From: Streptomyces agglomeratus
GTDB taxonomy: Bacteria > Actinomycetota > Actinomycetes > Streptomycetales > Streptomycetaceae
Length of the DNA stretch: 64,000 nt
Assembly (NCBI RefSeq): GCF_001746415.1
Contig: NZ_MEHJ01000002.1
Coordinates: forward strand, 248,001 to 312,000
Direction of reading: 5' to 3'
Shown here: positions 18,847-28,509 of the stretch, piece after piece
Layout: each line of letters begins with the position of its first letter
Numbering within the stretch: position 1 is the first letter of the stretch
The notes under the pieces: generated by a model
Seen by the model: the letters and a program-made list of their open reading frames with translations, nothing else
Database searches by the model: none
Told to the model about the DNA's origin: nothing
Translations under genes and position numbers: made by a program

Positions 18847-20520
18847 ATGGAAGAGAACGTCGATCATCGGGTGCCCGTCCTGATCGTGGGCGGGTCCCTG
18901 GTGGGTCTGTCAACCTCACTGTTCCTCGCCCGCCAAGGCATCAGGCACATGCTGGTCGAGAAACACTCGGCCATCTCCGAGCACCCGCGCGGACGTGGCA
19001 TCAACGTCCGCACCATGGAGCTGTACAGGAGCGCCGGCCTGGAAGAAAGCATCAGACAAGCCGCTTCGGTCCTGGCGGAGAACAACGGCATCCTTCAAGC
19101 CGGGTCACTGACCGGCGACGACGACCGATGGCTGCTCAAGGATGTCGATGCAGGCGGAGCGCTTGCGCGATGGAGCCCGACCACATGGTGTCTTTGCAGC
19201 CAGAACGCCGTCGAGCCGGTCCTGATGTCCCACGCTCGCACTCACGGTGCCGACCTGAGGTTCTCCACCGAGCTGATGTCGTTCGACCAGGACGCCACAG
19301 GCGTGACCGCCGTGGTGAAAAACCGGGACACCGGCGACCACAGCACCATCCGCGCCGACTACCTCATTGCCGCCGACGGCCCCCGCAGCCCCGTCAGGGA
19401 ACAGCTCAGGATCGGCCGACAAGGCCGCGGCGCCCTGTTCCACAATGTGAGCGTCACCTTCCGCTCCGAACAGCTGGTCGACGTGGTCGGCGACCGGCGA
19501 TTCATCGTCTGCTACCTCACCCGCCCAGAAGCCGACGGTGCGCTGCTACCGGTGGACAATCAGCGAATGTGGGTGTTCCACCTACCCTGGCACCCCGAAC
19601 AGGGGGAAACACTCGAGGACTTCACACCCGCGCGATGCACCGAACACATCCGCAGAGCCATCGGCGCCCCGAACCTGGACATCGAGATCACCGGCAAGGC
19701 TCCCTGGCACGCGACGGAACTCGTCGCCGAGCAATACTCCCGTGGCCGAGTCTTCATTACTGGCGACGCCGCCCATGAAATGTCGCCCACAGGGGCATTC
19801 GGCTCCAACACCGGAATCCAGGACGCACACAACCTTGCCTGGAAGCTTGCGCTAGTGCTGAATGGTTCGGCCGACCGCGGACTGCTCGACACCTACGAGT
19901 CCGAACGGCTGCCAGTGGCACAAGAAACGAGTGAGCGCGCATCGGCCCGCTCCGCAGAGCACAGCCACCCCGGCTACGCGGTCCCCGTCGCACCCGGAGG
20001 CCGACGACAAGGAGGGCTCCTTCCCGTGATCATGGGATACGGATACTCCAGCGGTGCCGTACTCGGCGCCCCTCCTCAACGGCCCGTCGTGCCGGAAGGG
20101 ATGTACCTGACCGGCGACCCGGGCACCAGGGCCCCACACCTCTGGGTCAACAAGTCAGGCGACCGGATCTCCACGCTCGACCTCTACGAGCTGTCGTTCG
20201 TCCTGCTCAGCTCAGAGGGCACACCATGGCGTGACGCGGCGAACAGGGTGGCCGAACGCCTGGCGATCCGACTGGACGCCTACACCATCGGAACCGGCCC
20301 GCAAGCCGACCTGACCGTCGAAAAAGGGGCTGATTGGGCACAAATGCACGGCACAACAACCGAAGGCGCTCTACTCGTACGCCCGGACGGCTTTGTCGCC
20401 TGGCGGACGTCGGCAGCCGAACCAGACCCGGAAACAGTGCTCTACGACATCATGACAGCGCTGCTGCGCCCGACCATGACGCCCGCAGGCCCTGCTGCGT
20501 CTGTTGGCGACGAGCACTGA
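18847..20520 (+). CDS. FAD-dependent polyketide hydroxylase (WhiE ORF VIII type)
   Basis: 557 residues, the PheA/TfdB-type flavin monooxygenase class. The FAD-binding dinucleotide motif is VLIVGGSLVGLSTSLFL near residue 11. The DG motif is AADGPRSPVREQL. The GD motif is FITGDAAHEMSPTGAFG, followed by NTGIQDAHNLAWKL. It would hydroxylate the aromatic pigment precursor using NAD(P)H and oxygen. ATG 18847 has AAGGAG close upstream. The gene is transcribed away from the seven-gene operon, exactly as whiE ORF VIII is. Confidence 0.92.
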   Translation: MEENVDHRVPVLIVGGSLVGLSTSLFLARQGIRHMLVEKHSAISEHPRGRGINVRTMELYRSAGLEESIRQAASVLAENNGILQAGSLTGDDDRWLLKDVDAGGALARWSPTTWCLCSQNAVEPVLMSHARTHGADLRFSTELMSFDQDATGVTAVVKNRDTGDHSTIRADYLIAADGPRSPVREQLRIGRQGRGALFHNVSVTFRSEQLVDVVGDRRFIVCYLTRPEADGALLPVDNQRMWVFHLPWHPEQGETLEDFTPARCTEHIRRAIGAPNLDIEITGKAPWHATELVAEQYSRGRVFITGDAAHEMSPTGAFGSNTGIQDAHNLAWKLALVLNGSADRGLLDTYESERLPVAQETSERASARSAEHSHPGYAVPVAPGGRRQGGLLPVIMGYGYSSGAVLGAPPQRPVVPEGMYLTGDPGTRAPHLWVNKSGDRISTLDLYELSFVLLSSEGTPWRDAANRVAERLAIRLDAYTIGTGPQADLTVEKGADWAQMHGTTTEGALLVRPDGFVAWRTSAAEPDPETVLYDIMTALLRPTMTPAGPAASVGDEH

Positions 20521-22714
20521 TGCCCCGGTACCTGCGGTGACACCTGCGTTCTACGCTGGAGCGGGTGTAACGGCAGTGGGGCAGCTTGCTGTCCACGGCA
20601 AGGGCGCGCCGCCGGATTTGATGCCCAGAGCCGTGAAGCCGTGGTTGTCCAGGAGGGGGGCGCGGCGAGGTCCTGTGGTGGTACGTCGAGGCAAGGCGGG
20701 GTGAGTTTCCCGATGCCCCTCTGATCCGCACGGCCTCGGTTCTCTTCCGAGCGACTGGCGCAGTCCTTGGCCGGCATCCAGGGAATGCTCGCGACACTGG
20801 TCGGGTCGGACTCGTTCCGGCGCCCGTTGAAGATGGTTTCGCCTGCTACTTGCGGGGACCGGTCAGCAGTGCTCCCGCCCACATCTCATCTGCGCTGCCC
20901 TCATGCACACTTGGGGTGTGGCGGACCGGATGGAAGCCGAGCCGTAGGCAGCGGCGTCCGGGGCGTCGGGTAACTCATCTGTGGCATAGGGGTAGTTGGC
21001 CGCGGGTGAGGCCTGGGACCCCGGTAGGCTCCGCCACCAGCGTCGCGTCGTCCTCGCGGGTGTCCGGTCTGATCACTTGTTGTCCAAGATGGCCCACGGC
21101 CTGACGGAGGTGCGGGCGGGCCCTCCGACGCCATGATCGGACCAGGCGCGGAAATATCATGCCCATGGTCAGCCGGTACGGGACCACCCATAGGGACGCC
21201 CGACGACCGAACAGCTGGGCCGTATGCGCGTCCTGCAGCCCGAAAACCCGTCCTGAACGGAGCGGGACCCGGCGCCGAGTGCACCTGAACTGGCGCAAGC
21301 GGCACAGTAATCAAGAGCTTGCGACTGCTCAGTGCGTGCGGGAGGTACCCCGACGGGGGAGCAGTGAAAGGGACTGCCATGTGCCCGAAGTGCGCGCGGG
21401 TGTCAATCCGCGCGTCCTCGCACGAGGATGCCTGGAGCGGCTCGGTGCCGCCGGTGCGCCTGGCTCGACATCGTGCGTTCCCTCGCCCTGTGGGCAATGA
21501 CCACCGGAGCGAGCCCCAAGCGGCTTCGACACCAAGAGGCAATAGATCCTGGCTCAGTTCGGACGCGGACGGAGCACGGGGGCGTTTCTGGGCCCGACAA
21601 AGAGGCCGCACCCGATGGGATCAGGTGAGGCCTCTCGGTCAGGTCAGGGCGCTTTCGTCGCTTAAAGCTGGCCCGCACGTCACACATTACGCCAGGCATA
21701 TCTGATTTGCACCTATTGCTCGAGCGTTTCCTGAGACCTGCACGCGCCCCCGACGGGCATCTCGATGACACCAAAAGGCTACTGGCCGGTAAAGGTGCGC
21801 GGAGGTGGCCCAGAACGTCGCGCTCCGCTTCCTCGCGCCGGGGTCTGACCGCCCCGGGCGCGAACAGCGCCGTTCTCGCCTAGTTCGACAGCATCCTCGC
21901 CGCCGTCGCGCCAACTCGCCGGGCATGTCCAAGTGGTGAAGTACGGCACGGACACCGCCCACGTGGAGGTAGTCCCGCACGCGCCCGCGTACGGCACGAA
22001 GCCTCGCCGGACCGTGCTTGAAGCGGGTCCCCCAGGCCCATGAAACGTGCCAAAGGAGCGGGTCCCTGTGCCGTGCGCCCCGCACCGCCGCGCTCGCCCC
22101 CGCGCCCGCCGATCGGGCACCCTAGAGGCGGCCGCGGTCACTGGGCCGGTGCGGAGCCTGGAGGATCCGTCGGCCGGTTACCGGCTCGCCCTCGAACCGC
22201 CCTAAGCCACCGTTCTTCGGCCGGGCAGGCCGAACACGGCGGCTGACGAGCCGGATGTCGAGGGCGTTGCTTAGCATGACCTCTCGGAGTCCCAGCGGTT
22301 CAAAGAACGCTGCTACCAAGTCGCTGATCCGCCGGTACGGCACGAGCACGCCTGCGGGTCGCTACCACAGGCGGCCATGCAAGGAAGACAATAACCGGTC
22401 GGTGCCGCTGAGGTCGATCACGGCCTGGGCGTCTGGCGGCTCAATGGGGCTGGATTAATCGCTGAGAGCTCGATGCCCCAGCTAGACGGCAGACCGCGCC
22501 CAACAACGGTGCTCCCCAGACCTGATTAGTGAGCGAGCACGGCCAGCGGCCTGTGGAGGCACAGCGGAGCCAGCTACCCACCGACACGGCATTGCTTGCG
22601 GCGGCGGAGTGACGTGGGCCGCCCCGAGGTCGTGTCGCGGTGGCTTTCCGGAACATTCGTGGGATCTTCCGCCAAGAGGAAACCTTCCCCACAGCAGTGA
22701 AAGAGCTGATCCCC
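20521..22714. other. 2.2 kb without a supportable gene
   Basis: Frames on both strands lack family similarity. Protein-like scraps include a minus-strand piece at 22122-22349 (VPYRRISDLVAAFFEPLGLRE) and a plus-strand piece near 21925-22040 (VQVVKYGTDTAHVEVVPHAP); both have no start or partner and may be remnants. A short stem AGAGGCC/GGCCTCT occurs near 21599-21636. Confidence 0.4.
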
Positions 22715-23230
22715 ATGCGTATGCGGTTTTCCATGGCCGCGGCCCTGGTGCTCGCGGTCGCCGGGCTGACCACGAGCACCAGCGTTGCGGTGGCGGACGA
22801 CGACATCTTCAACGCCGCCAACGGCAAAGCGGTATCCCACGACGGCCCAGCCGTAGCGATTGCCACCGCAACCTCCACCGCCAACGCAATGACCTTCAAC
22901 TGTGGACGGCTCACGGTAGCGTCCGAAGGATTCACAGGTCGCTGCAGCGGGCCGATCACCCCTCGGCGTAAGGGGGAAGTGGTGCGCGTCGAGGGACCAG
23001 TGGTACTCAACGGCGATGTGGCCTCCCGTCCTGGAGAAGATGCGCGGGCCCAGTTCAGGTGTGCTTCCGCCTCCGTCAAACTCGCCAGCAGCAGCACAGC
23101 CGAAAAGCTCGCAGTTACCGGCTCCAGCTGCGTCCACACCGGGCAAGGGGCTGGCCCGACTTTGGCGCGTTTTGAGTACGCAGGTAAGGGGATCCCAGTC
23201 TTCGGGAAGTTTCTCCCGATGGCCCGCTAG
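22715..23230 (+). CDS. Secreted protein of unknown function
   Basis: 171 residues from ATG 22715 (MRMRFSMAAALVLAVAG). Residues 1-30 are a signal peptide ending near VAVADDD. The mature part is beta-rich and hydrophilic, with three Cys (FNCGRLTV, GRCSGP, FRCASASV) plus SSCVHTG near the C-terminus, so two disulfides are possible. I recognise no family. Reading from 22640 adds an unlikely N-terminal extension before the signal peptide. It lies just upstream of the nested insertion-sequence block and has no operon partner. Confidence 0.65.
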   Translation: MRMRFSMAAALVLAVAGLTTSTSVAVADDDIFNAANGKAVSHDGPAVAIATATSTANAMTFNCGRLTVASEGFTGRCSGPITPRRKGEVVRVEGPVVLNGDVASRPGEDARAQFRCASASVKLASSSTAEKLAVTGSSCVHTGQGAGPTLARFEYAGKGIPVFGKFLPMAR

Positions 23231-23294
23231 CAGCACCATCGGACAGACTGCCAGGCGCGGCGCAACGATGGCAACACGCCATGCCCCCTCCACT

Positions 23295-23760
23295 GAGGAC
23301 CGGTGAAGGGGCGACTCTCAGCGGTCAGCAGTAGGACTTCCTGAGCGCGCCCGGACGATACTTCCTGGTGACCGGTGGTGTGCCGATCGAGACTGGCCAG
23401 CAGATCGTCCAGGTCGGAGGTGGTGAACCTCCGCTGGAACGGCTGTGCCGTGGCGTGTGTAGCCATCTTCGAATGCGCGGAGCCGGTCCCTGACCTGGTT
23501 CAGGTGGTGAAGTCGTTGGGGGAGACGACCTTGCGCTGCTGATCGAGAAGAAGACTTCGATTCGGTTTGTCCAAGAGGCATGGACGGGGGTGTGGACCAT
23601 GACCGCGTTCGGGAACGCCTTGGTCAGACGGTCAATGGTCTTCTTCCCCCGGTGCAAGGAGCCGTTGTCGACGATCCAGAAGACGCGTTTGGCGCTGGCG
23701 TGAGGTTCGGTGATCACGACCTGTTCGACCAGGGCCATGAACGGCGTAATGCCGGTAGTA
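23295..23760 (-). pseudogene. IS630 transposase, C-terminal half (outer copy)
   Basis: Minus-strand pieces read LVEQVVITEPHASAKRVFW, IVDNGSLHRGKK (catalytic Asp region), NAVMVHTPVHASWTNRIEVFFS and, after a frameshift, RRFTTSDLDDLLASLDRH. This is the C-terminal half of an IS630 DDE transposase. Its N-terminal half lies at 27694-28085, separated by the IS701 element that inserted here. Joining the two across one TAGTA copy restores the reading EATTTGITPFMALVEQ. Confidence 0.75.
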
Positions 23761-23893
23761 GTACTTCGTTAGGTCGGGCTGGAGAGGGTCTGTTGTTTTC
23801 GCCTTCGGGGTGGTAACTGGCGATGGCAGGTGGGGCATGCGCCGGTCCAGCAGAGCAACAGGTCCTGCATGGTGTGGAGGACCTGGTAGAAGG

Positions 23894-24224
23894 TCAGGCC
23901 GGCGCTGTTGCTTTTGGGTCCAGGCGGCGGAGGGTGCAGAAGGCGTGGGCGGCGGTGACGAGGGTGGCGTGGTGGTGCCAGCCGCGCCAGGTGCGGCCTT
24001 CGAAGTGGTCCAGTCCCAGGCCGTGCTTCATCTCGCGGTAGTCGTGCTCGATCCTCCAGCGCATCTTCGCGAGTCGGGCCAGTTGCCGCAGCGGGGTGTC
24101 GGCGGGCAGGCTGGTCAGCCAGTACTCGGTGGGCGCCTTCTCGCCGGTGGGCCACTCGCTCAGCAGTGTCGCCGTGGGCAGAACACCGTCCCAGGCGGTG
24201 GAGCCGCCAGCCCGGGCGATGGGG
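23894..24224 (-). pseudogene. IS701 transposase, C-terminal part
   Basis: Reads GGSTAWDGVLPTATLLSEWP, APTEYWLTSLPADTPLRQLA, RLAKMRWRIEHDYREMKHGL and FEGRTWRGWHHHATLV, the C-terminal half of an IS701 DDE transposase (catalytic Glu in RIEHDYREMK). The N-terminal half is at 26727-27640; the IS3 element separates them. It stops at about 23894. Confidence 0.8.
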
Positions 24225-24259
24225 CCTTGCCCCCGAGGAGTGGACACCTGTTCGTGTCG

Positions 24260-24687
24260 TTATGCGGCGAGTGTCAGGGTAGCTGACTGCTGTTCGTAGG
24301 CGATCGGTGCCTGCTGTCCGTTTGCCGAGTGTCGTCGGCGGGTGTTGTAGCGGGTGGTCCAGCGGAAGACCGCCAGGCGGCAGGCTCGGGCCCCGTCGTA
24401 GCGGCGGGCGCCACGGAGCGTCTCGCGTTTGAGGGCGGCGTTGAACGATTCGGCGAGGGCGTTGTCCGCGCTGGTGCCGACCGTGCCCATGGACTGCCGC
24501 ACTCCCAACTCGCGACAGAATGCGGCGAATTCGTGAGAGGTGTACTGCGCCCCGTGATCGCTGTGGAACACGGCCCCGGCCAGGCTGCCCCGGGCCCGGC
24601 CGGCGGCCCGGAGTGCGTCGGTGACCAGCGAGGTGCGCATGTGATCGGCGATCGACCAGCCCACCAGACGGCGCGAGAAGCAGTCGA
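24260..24687 (-). pseudogene. IS3 OrfB transposase, C-terminal part
   Basis: Reads RRLVGWSIADHMRTSLVTDAL, VFHSDHGAQYTSHEFAAF (second Asp of the rve core), QSMGTVGTSADNALAESF (catalytic Glu) and FRWTTRYNTRRRHSANGQ. This is the C-terminal half of an IS3 integrase-type OrfB. The N-terminal half is at 25856-26316; removing the inner IS630 and one TA restores YLATVIDCFSRRLVGW exactly. Confidence 0.88.
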
Positions 24688-24689
24688 TA

Positions 24690-25853
24690 CTGACTTCAGC
24701 TCTTTAGGGTGAATCGTTGCGAAGTCCCTGTTGAACGTGGGTGGGTGGCTGTATCCGTGGTGTGTGAGATATGCGGATGGGGGCGGGCTGACTCCTACGG
24801 GACGTCGGCGTCGTGAGTCGGTACGGCTGCAGGCGGCTGAACTGTTCGAGCAGGAGATCAATCCGTCGGAGGTCGCACGGCGGCTACGGGTGAGCGTGAA
24901 GTCGGCTTACCAGTGGCATCAGTTGTGGCGGGACGGCGGTGTTCCGGCTCTGGCCTCCCGCGGTCCGAGCGGCTCAAGGTGCCGCCTGTCCCCGCGGTGC
25001 CTGGAGAAGCTGGCCGCATATCTGGAGCAGGGTCCGGCTGCGCATGGCTGGGTGGAGGACCAGGTGTGGACCGCGTCGAGGGTGGCCACGCTGATCGGCC
25101 GGAAGTTCCACGTTTCGTACAGCGTCTCGGGCGCCACCCGGTTGATGCACCGGCTCGGTTTCAGCCCGCAGGTCCCCGCCCGGCGGGTCGCCGAGCGCGA
25201 CGAGAGGGCCGTGAGCGTGTGGCGGGAGGTGACCTGGGCGGAGGTAAAAGGGCCCGGGCGGCCTGCGGGGGCTACGTCTGCTTCGAGGACGAAGCCGGGT
25301 TCACCCGCAGGCCGCCCCGTGGACGGACCTGGGGCCGACGCGGGATCACCCCGGTCGTGACCGTCAGCGGCCGGCGTTCGGGACGGCTGTCGGTGGCCGG
25401 CCTGATCGCGATGCGGCCAGGCTCCCGGACCCGGCTGTGCCACCGCCTGCGCACCCACCCCGCCGGCAAAGGCGCACGTCGCAGCATGGGCGAGCGGGAC
25501 TTCATCGCGCTGGTCGACGGAGTCCACCAGCTCGTCCGGGCACCGATCGTGCTGGTCTGGGATCGCCTGAACACCCACGTCTCCCGCAGGATGCGAGAAC
25601 TCGTCGCCGAGCGTGAGTGGCTGACCGTGTTCCTGCTGCCCGCCTACTCACCCGACCTGAACCCCGTCGAAGGCGTGTGGGCCCACGTCAAACGCAGCCT
25701 GGCCAACCTTGCCGTCATGGCCCTTGACCAGCTCGAAGCCCTCGTCCGCAACCGCCTCAAACGCCTGCAATACCGTCCCCATACCCTCGACGGCTTCATA
25801 GCCGGCACCGGCCTGACCCTCGAGACAGCCGCACCCTGACAAGCCGAAGTCAG
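24690..25853. mobile_element. IS630-family element inserted in IS3 orfB
   Basis: 1164 bp with imperfect 22-bp terminal inverted repeats (CTGACTTC...AGGGTG and CACCCTG...GAAGTCAG). It is flanked by TA on both sides (24688-24689, 25854-25855), the TA duplication typical of the IS630/Tc1/mariner group. It carries one transposase in two overlapping frames. Confidence 0.88.
24764..25839 (+). CDS. IS630-family transposase, probable -1 frameshift
   Basis: Two overlapping frames make one protein. The first (from GTG 24764) holds the N-terminal winged-helix/HTH region: FEQEINPSEVARRLRVSVKS, WVEDQVWTASRVATLIGRKF and REVTWAEVK. Near 25240-25250, at GTAAAAGGG, reading must slip back one base to continue RARAACGGYVCFEDEAGF (first Asp), LVWDRLNTHVSR (second Asp) and YSPDLNPVEGVWAHVK (catalytic Glu), stopping at 25839. 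The run of four A before G at the junction suits a programmed -1 shift, though a simple deletion cannot be excluded. Of the nested transposases it is the one most likely still active. Confidence 0.75.
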
Positions 25854-25855
25854 TA

Positions 25856-26316
25856 ACGGTCGCCAGATACAAAAACTCGCCATCGCCCACCGGCAGGTAG
25901 GTGATGTCCCCAACGTATTTGGTGTTCGGCGCGCTCGCGGTGAAGTCGCGCCCCAGCAGATCCGGCACCGGGGTGGCGGAGGGCTCGGGCACGGTGGTGA
26001 CCTGGCGCTTTCGCAACCGCAGCCCGGCGATACCGAACTTCCGCATCACCCGCCCGACACGCTTGTGGTTCACGCGCTCGCCCTCCTCGCACAGCTCGGC
26101 GGTGATCCGCGGGCGGCCGTAGGTGCCGTCCCACTCGGCGTGCACGCTCCGGATCCGCTCAGCGAGAGCGACGTCGGCCCGCTCCCGGGCCACGCGGGCC
26201 GCGCGGCCGGCCCGCCATTTGTAGAAGCTGGAACGGGCGACCTCCAGCACCTGACACAACCGCTTTACGCCGAAGGCGTGGTGGTGGTCCTCAATGAACT
26301 GGCAGCGGCTGGTCAC
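25856..26316 (-). pseudogene. IS3 OrfB transposase, N-terminal part
   Basis: Reads FIEDHHHAFGVKRLCQVLEV, ARSSFYKWRAGRAAR, WDGTYGRPRITAELCEEG (HTH_21) and NTKYVGDITYLPVGDGEFLY (first Asp of the DDE core) before the IS630 insertion. It starts at ATG 26316 and overlaps the orfA stop by four bases, so OrfAB would normally arise by frameshifting. Confidence 0.88.
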
Positions 26317-26657
26317 CAGGTCATCTCTTGTGCGAAAAACTTCGTCGCCTTGCGGAGAATGTCGCGCTCGATGGCGAGCTTCTGCATCTCCTTGCGTGCT
26401 GCTGCCAGCTCCTGGCGCAGGGCCTCGTTCTCGGCCTGTAGTTCCTCGGCCATCGGCGGCGAATCCACCTGCGTCGTCTCCGTGCTCGTCGTACTGCCCC
26501 CACCACGGCGGGTCCGTTCGGCCCGCACCCAGTTACGCAGCGTCTCGCGGCTGATCCCTAGATCTTTGCCGATGCCCTCGAAGGTGTGGCTCGGGTCCGA
26601 CAGGTACAGCGCGACGGCGTCCGCCTTGAACTCGGGCGAGTAGACCCTCATCACCAT
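26313..26657 (-). CDS. IS3 OrfA (HTH protein)
   Basis: 114 residues, intact. An HTH of the transposase_8 class occupies residues 5-50 (YSPEFKADAVALYLSDP, FEGIGKDLGISRETLRNWV). A leucine-zipper-like coiled coil with AEELQAENEALRQELAAA follows, ending QKLAIERDILRKATKFFAQE. It binds element ends as part of the OrfAB transposase in this family. Here it is an orphan because orfB is split by the inner IS630. Confidence 0.9.
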   Translation of the reverse strand: MVMRVYSPEFKADAVALYLSDPSHTFEGIGKDLGISRETLRNWVRAERTRRGGGSTTSTETTQVDSPPMAEELQAENEALRQELAAARKEMQKLAIERDILRKATKFFAQEMTW

Positions 26658-26726
26658 AAAAGATGCCTCCTACCCGGCCCCTGCCGGGGCCGGAGTCAGA
26701 GGTGTCCACCACTCGGGGGCAGGTCC

Positions 26727-27640
26727 CATGGCGTGCCTGCGGGCCGCGACGCCGGCCGGACGCACCGTCTCGACTTTGAATCTTGAGCGCATCGCACCGC
26801 GCGAACCGGTGCGCCAAGTGGCCTGCCGGTGTGCCTTGCGTCCGGTCCCGGTGGCCAGGTCCTTCAGGGAGGAAGCCTTGGTGCGGTAGCGGACAGCGGG
26901 TTTGCGTCCGGTTCCGCTCCAGGCGGGGGCGGTGGGGACAGCGTCGGCCGGGTGAGCGGATTCATCCGCCCGGACGGCGACGACGAAGTCCAGACCACGG
27001 TCGGCCAGAGCCTGCCGGAAGGCGTTGTTCTGGCCGTACCCGGCATCCGCGACGATCACCTTGGGTTCCAGGCCCCAGCCGATCGCCTCGTCGATCAGGT
27101 CCAGGGCCAGACGCCACTTCTCCCGGTGCCCCACCTCCTCGGGCACCCCCGCCTTGGCCCGGCGCGCGGTGTCGTCCTGCCACTCGGCCGGCAGGAACAG
27201 CCGCCACGAGATCGGCACGGAAGCGGTGTCGGACGCGGCGTGCAGGCTGACCGCGACCTGGCAGTTCGACTGCTTGCCCAACGCCCCGCACCACTGCCGG
27301 GCCACCCCCACCGACATCTTCCCGTCCTTGGGGAACGACACATCGTCGATCACCCACACCATCGGATCGACGACGGGAACCGTCTTGACGGCTACCGCCC
27401 GCAACACCGCCACGTGGTCCCACGGAGACTGGTTCACGAACTGCTGCAAGGCCTGCATGTCGCCGTCCGGCAGCCGCTCGGCCATCGGCTGGATCGACTT
27501 CCTGCGACCGTCCAGCATCAACCCCCGCAGGTAGCAGTCACCCTTCGCCCGCTGATCCCTCCGCGGCCACCGACGCGAACACCTCAGCCACGAACTCGCC
27601 CAGCTCGCCCCGGAGTTGCTCGATCTCCCCCAGCTCCATC
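26727..27640 (-). pseudogene. IS701 transposase, N-terminal part
   Basis: ATG about 27640 (MELGEIEQLRGELGEFVAE) runs to a frameshift near 27560, then continues GDCYLRGLMLDGRRKSIQ, MVWVIDDVSFPKDGKMSVG (first catalytic Asp), ARQWCGALGKQSNCQVAVSL and PKVIVADAGYGQNNAFRQAL (second Asp). It is cut off near 26727 by the IS3 element. Both the internal shift and the insertion make it nonfunctional. Confidence 0.85.
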
Positions 27641-27693
27641 AGAGCAGCATGCCCAACCCGGCAGCCCGAGATCAAATCAACCTAACGAAGTAC

Positions 27694-28085
27694 TAGTAGT
27701 GGCCTCGCAGCGGCCGAGGACTCTCGCCCGGTGGACATCGTGGGCGGTCAGGTGGGCCACGGTGCCGCCGGGGCCGTGGGTGTGGTTGACGCGCATCGCC
27801 CTGGACCCGGCCTGGCCAGGTCAGGTGGCAGTGGCAGTGGCAGTGGCAGCGGGCCTGGATCGAGGTCTTCTCGTCGCTGGAGACCACATACTCATCCGCG
27901 CCGAGGGGTCGCCCTGGTAGGTTCGCGCGTACAGGTAAAGGACACGCTGGGCCTTGGCGCGGAAGTCGGGTCCCGGCTAAAGATCCAGGACTGTACTGCC
28001 ATGGCTTGAGCGGGTCCTGGCGAAACCAGCGGTGCTCGGTGGACGCCGAGACAGTCTCGATGTCTCCGCACGTGATGTCGGCTGC
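27694..28085 (-). pseudogene. IS630 transposase, middle part (outer copy)
   Basis: Minus-strand pieces in several frames: FRQDPLKPWQY and SWIFSRDP, then DFRAKAQRVLYLYARTYQGD, and ADEYVVSSDEKTSIQARC (first catalytic Asp in SSDEK). A run of five TGGCAG-like 6-bp units near 27823-27853 has expanded the Cys/His segment after QARC. Two or more single-base losses are needed. It is joined without its N-terminus to the IS4 fragment upstream. Confidence 0.7.
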
Positions 28086-28509
28086 GATTATGCGGACGCG
28101 CAGGCCGCGGAGGCGGGTGAGGTAGGAGCCGTCGGAGAGAACTGCCAGCACCGCGGGGCGCCGGTGTGCGCACAGCCGGACCAGGAACTGGGAGCCGGTT
28201 TCGGCGACAGCACGCAGGAAGTCGTCGCCGTCGAAGGCTCGGTCTGCCAGCAGGAGCATCTGCGGTGTCAGCTGGGGCAGTAACCCGGCCGCCTGGACGG
28301 TCTCCCCGTTTTCGGGCGGTCCGAAGACTGCCCCGAGCAGCCCCCGTGTCCCGATCTCACACAGGACGGTCAACCTCAAAGCGGGATAGCCCGACATGCC
28401 CCAGTGGTGCCGGACTTTGCCCAGCAGAGCTCGAATACGTGGCAGGTCAGGAGCCTTCATAGAACTGCAGCCGTCGAACGCGACGGTCCGCCAGCACCGG
28501 TAGCGGACA
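28086..28509 (-). pseudogene. IS4-family transposase, middle part
   Basis: Reads VRYRCWRTVAFDGCSSMKAP (Asp of the DDE core), ALLGKVRHHWGMSGYPALRL, MLLLADRAFDGDDFLRAVAE (second Asp) and SDGSYLTRLRGLRVRIIAAD before the homology passes into IS630 sequence near 28085. The preceding part is at 29449-29765. Removing the IS5 element between them restores GPPTTPSVRYRCWRTV. The C-terminal part with the catalytic Glu is missing. Confidence 0.75.

Larger units (their letters stand above)
24225..26726. mobile_element. IS3-family element inserted in IS701
   Basis: Imperfect terminal inverted repeats of about 25 bp at 24225-24249 and 26702-26726, including the shared GTGGACACCT core. It contains orfA and a split orfB on the minus strand and is itself interrupted by an IS630 element at 24690-25853. 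Confidence 0.75.
23761..27693. mobile_element. IS701-family element, disrupted by nested insertions
   Basis: Bounded by a perfect 14-bp inverted repeat (23761-23774, 27680-27693) and flanked by TAGTA on both sides (23756-23760, 27694-27698), a probable target duplication inside the IS630 gene. Without the inserted IS3 block (24225-26726) it would be about 1.4 kb. Confidence 0.8.

Noticed and set aside
20901..21611. 236-residue minus-strand open frame
   Set aside because: Pro/Ser/Arg-rich high-GC shadow with no ordered segment or family similarity.
22122..22349. 75-residue minus-strand frame with protein-like start (VPYRRISDLVAAFF)
   Set aside because: No ribosome site, partner or recognised family; noted only as a possible remnant.
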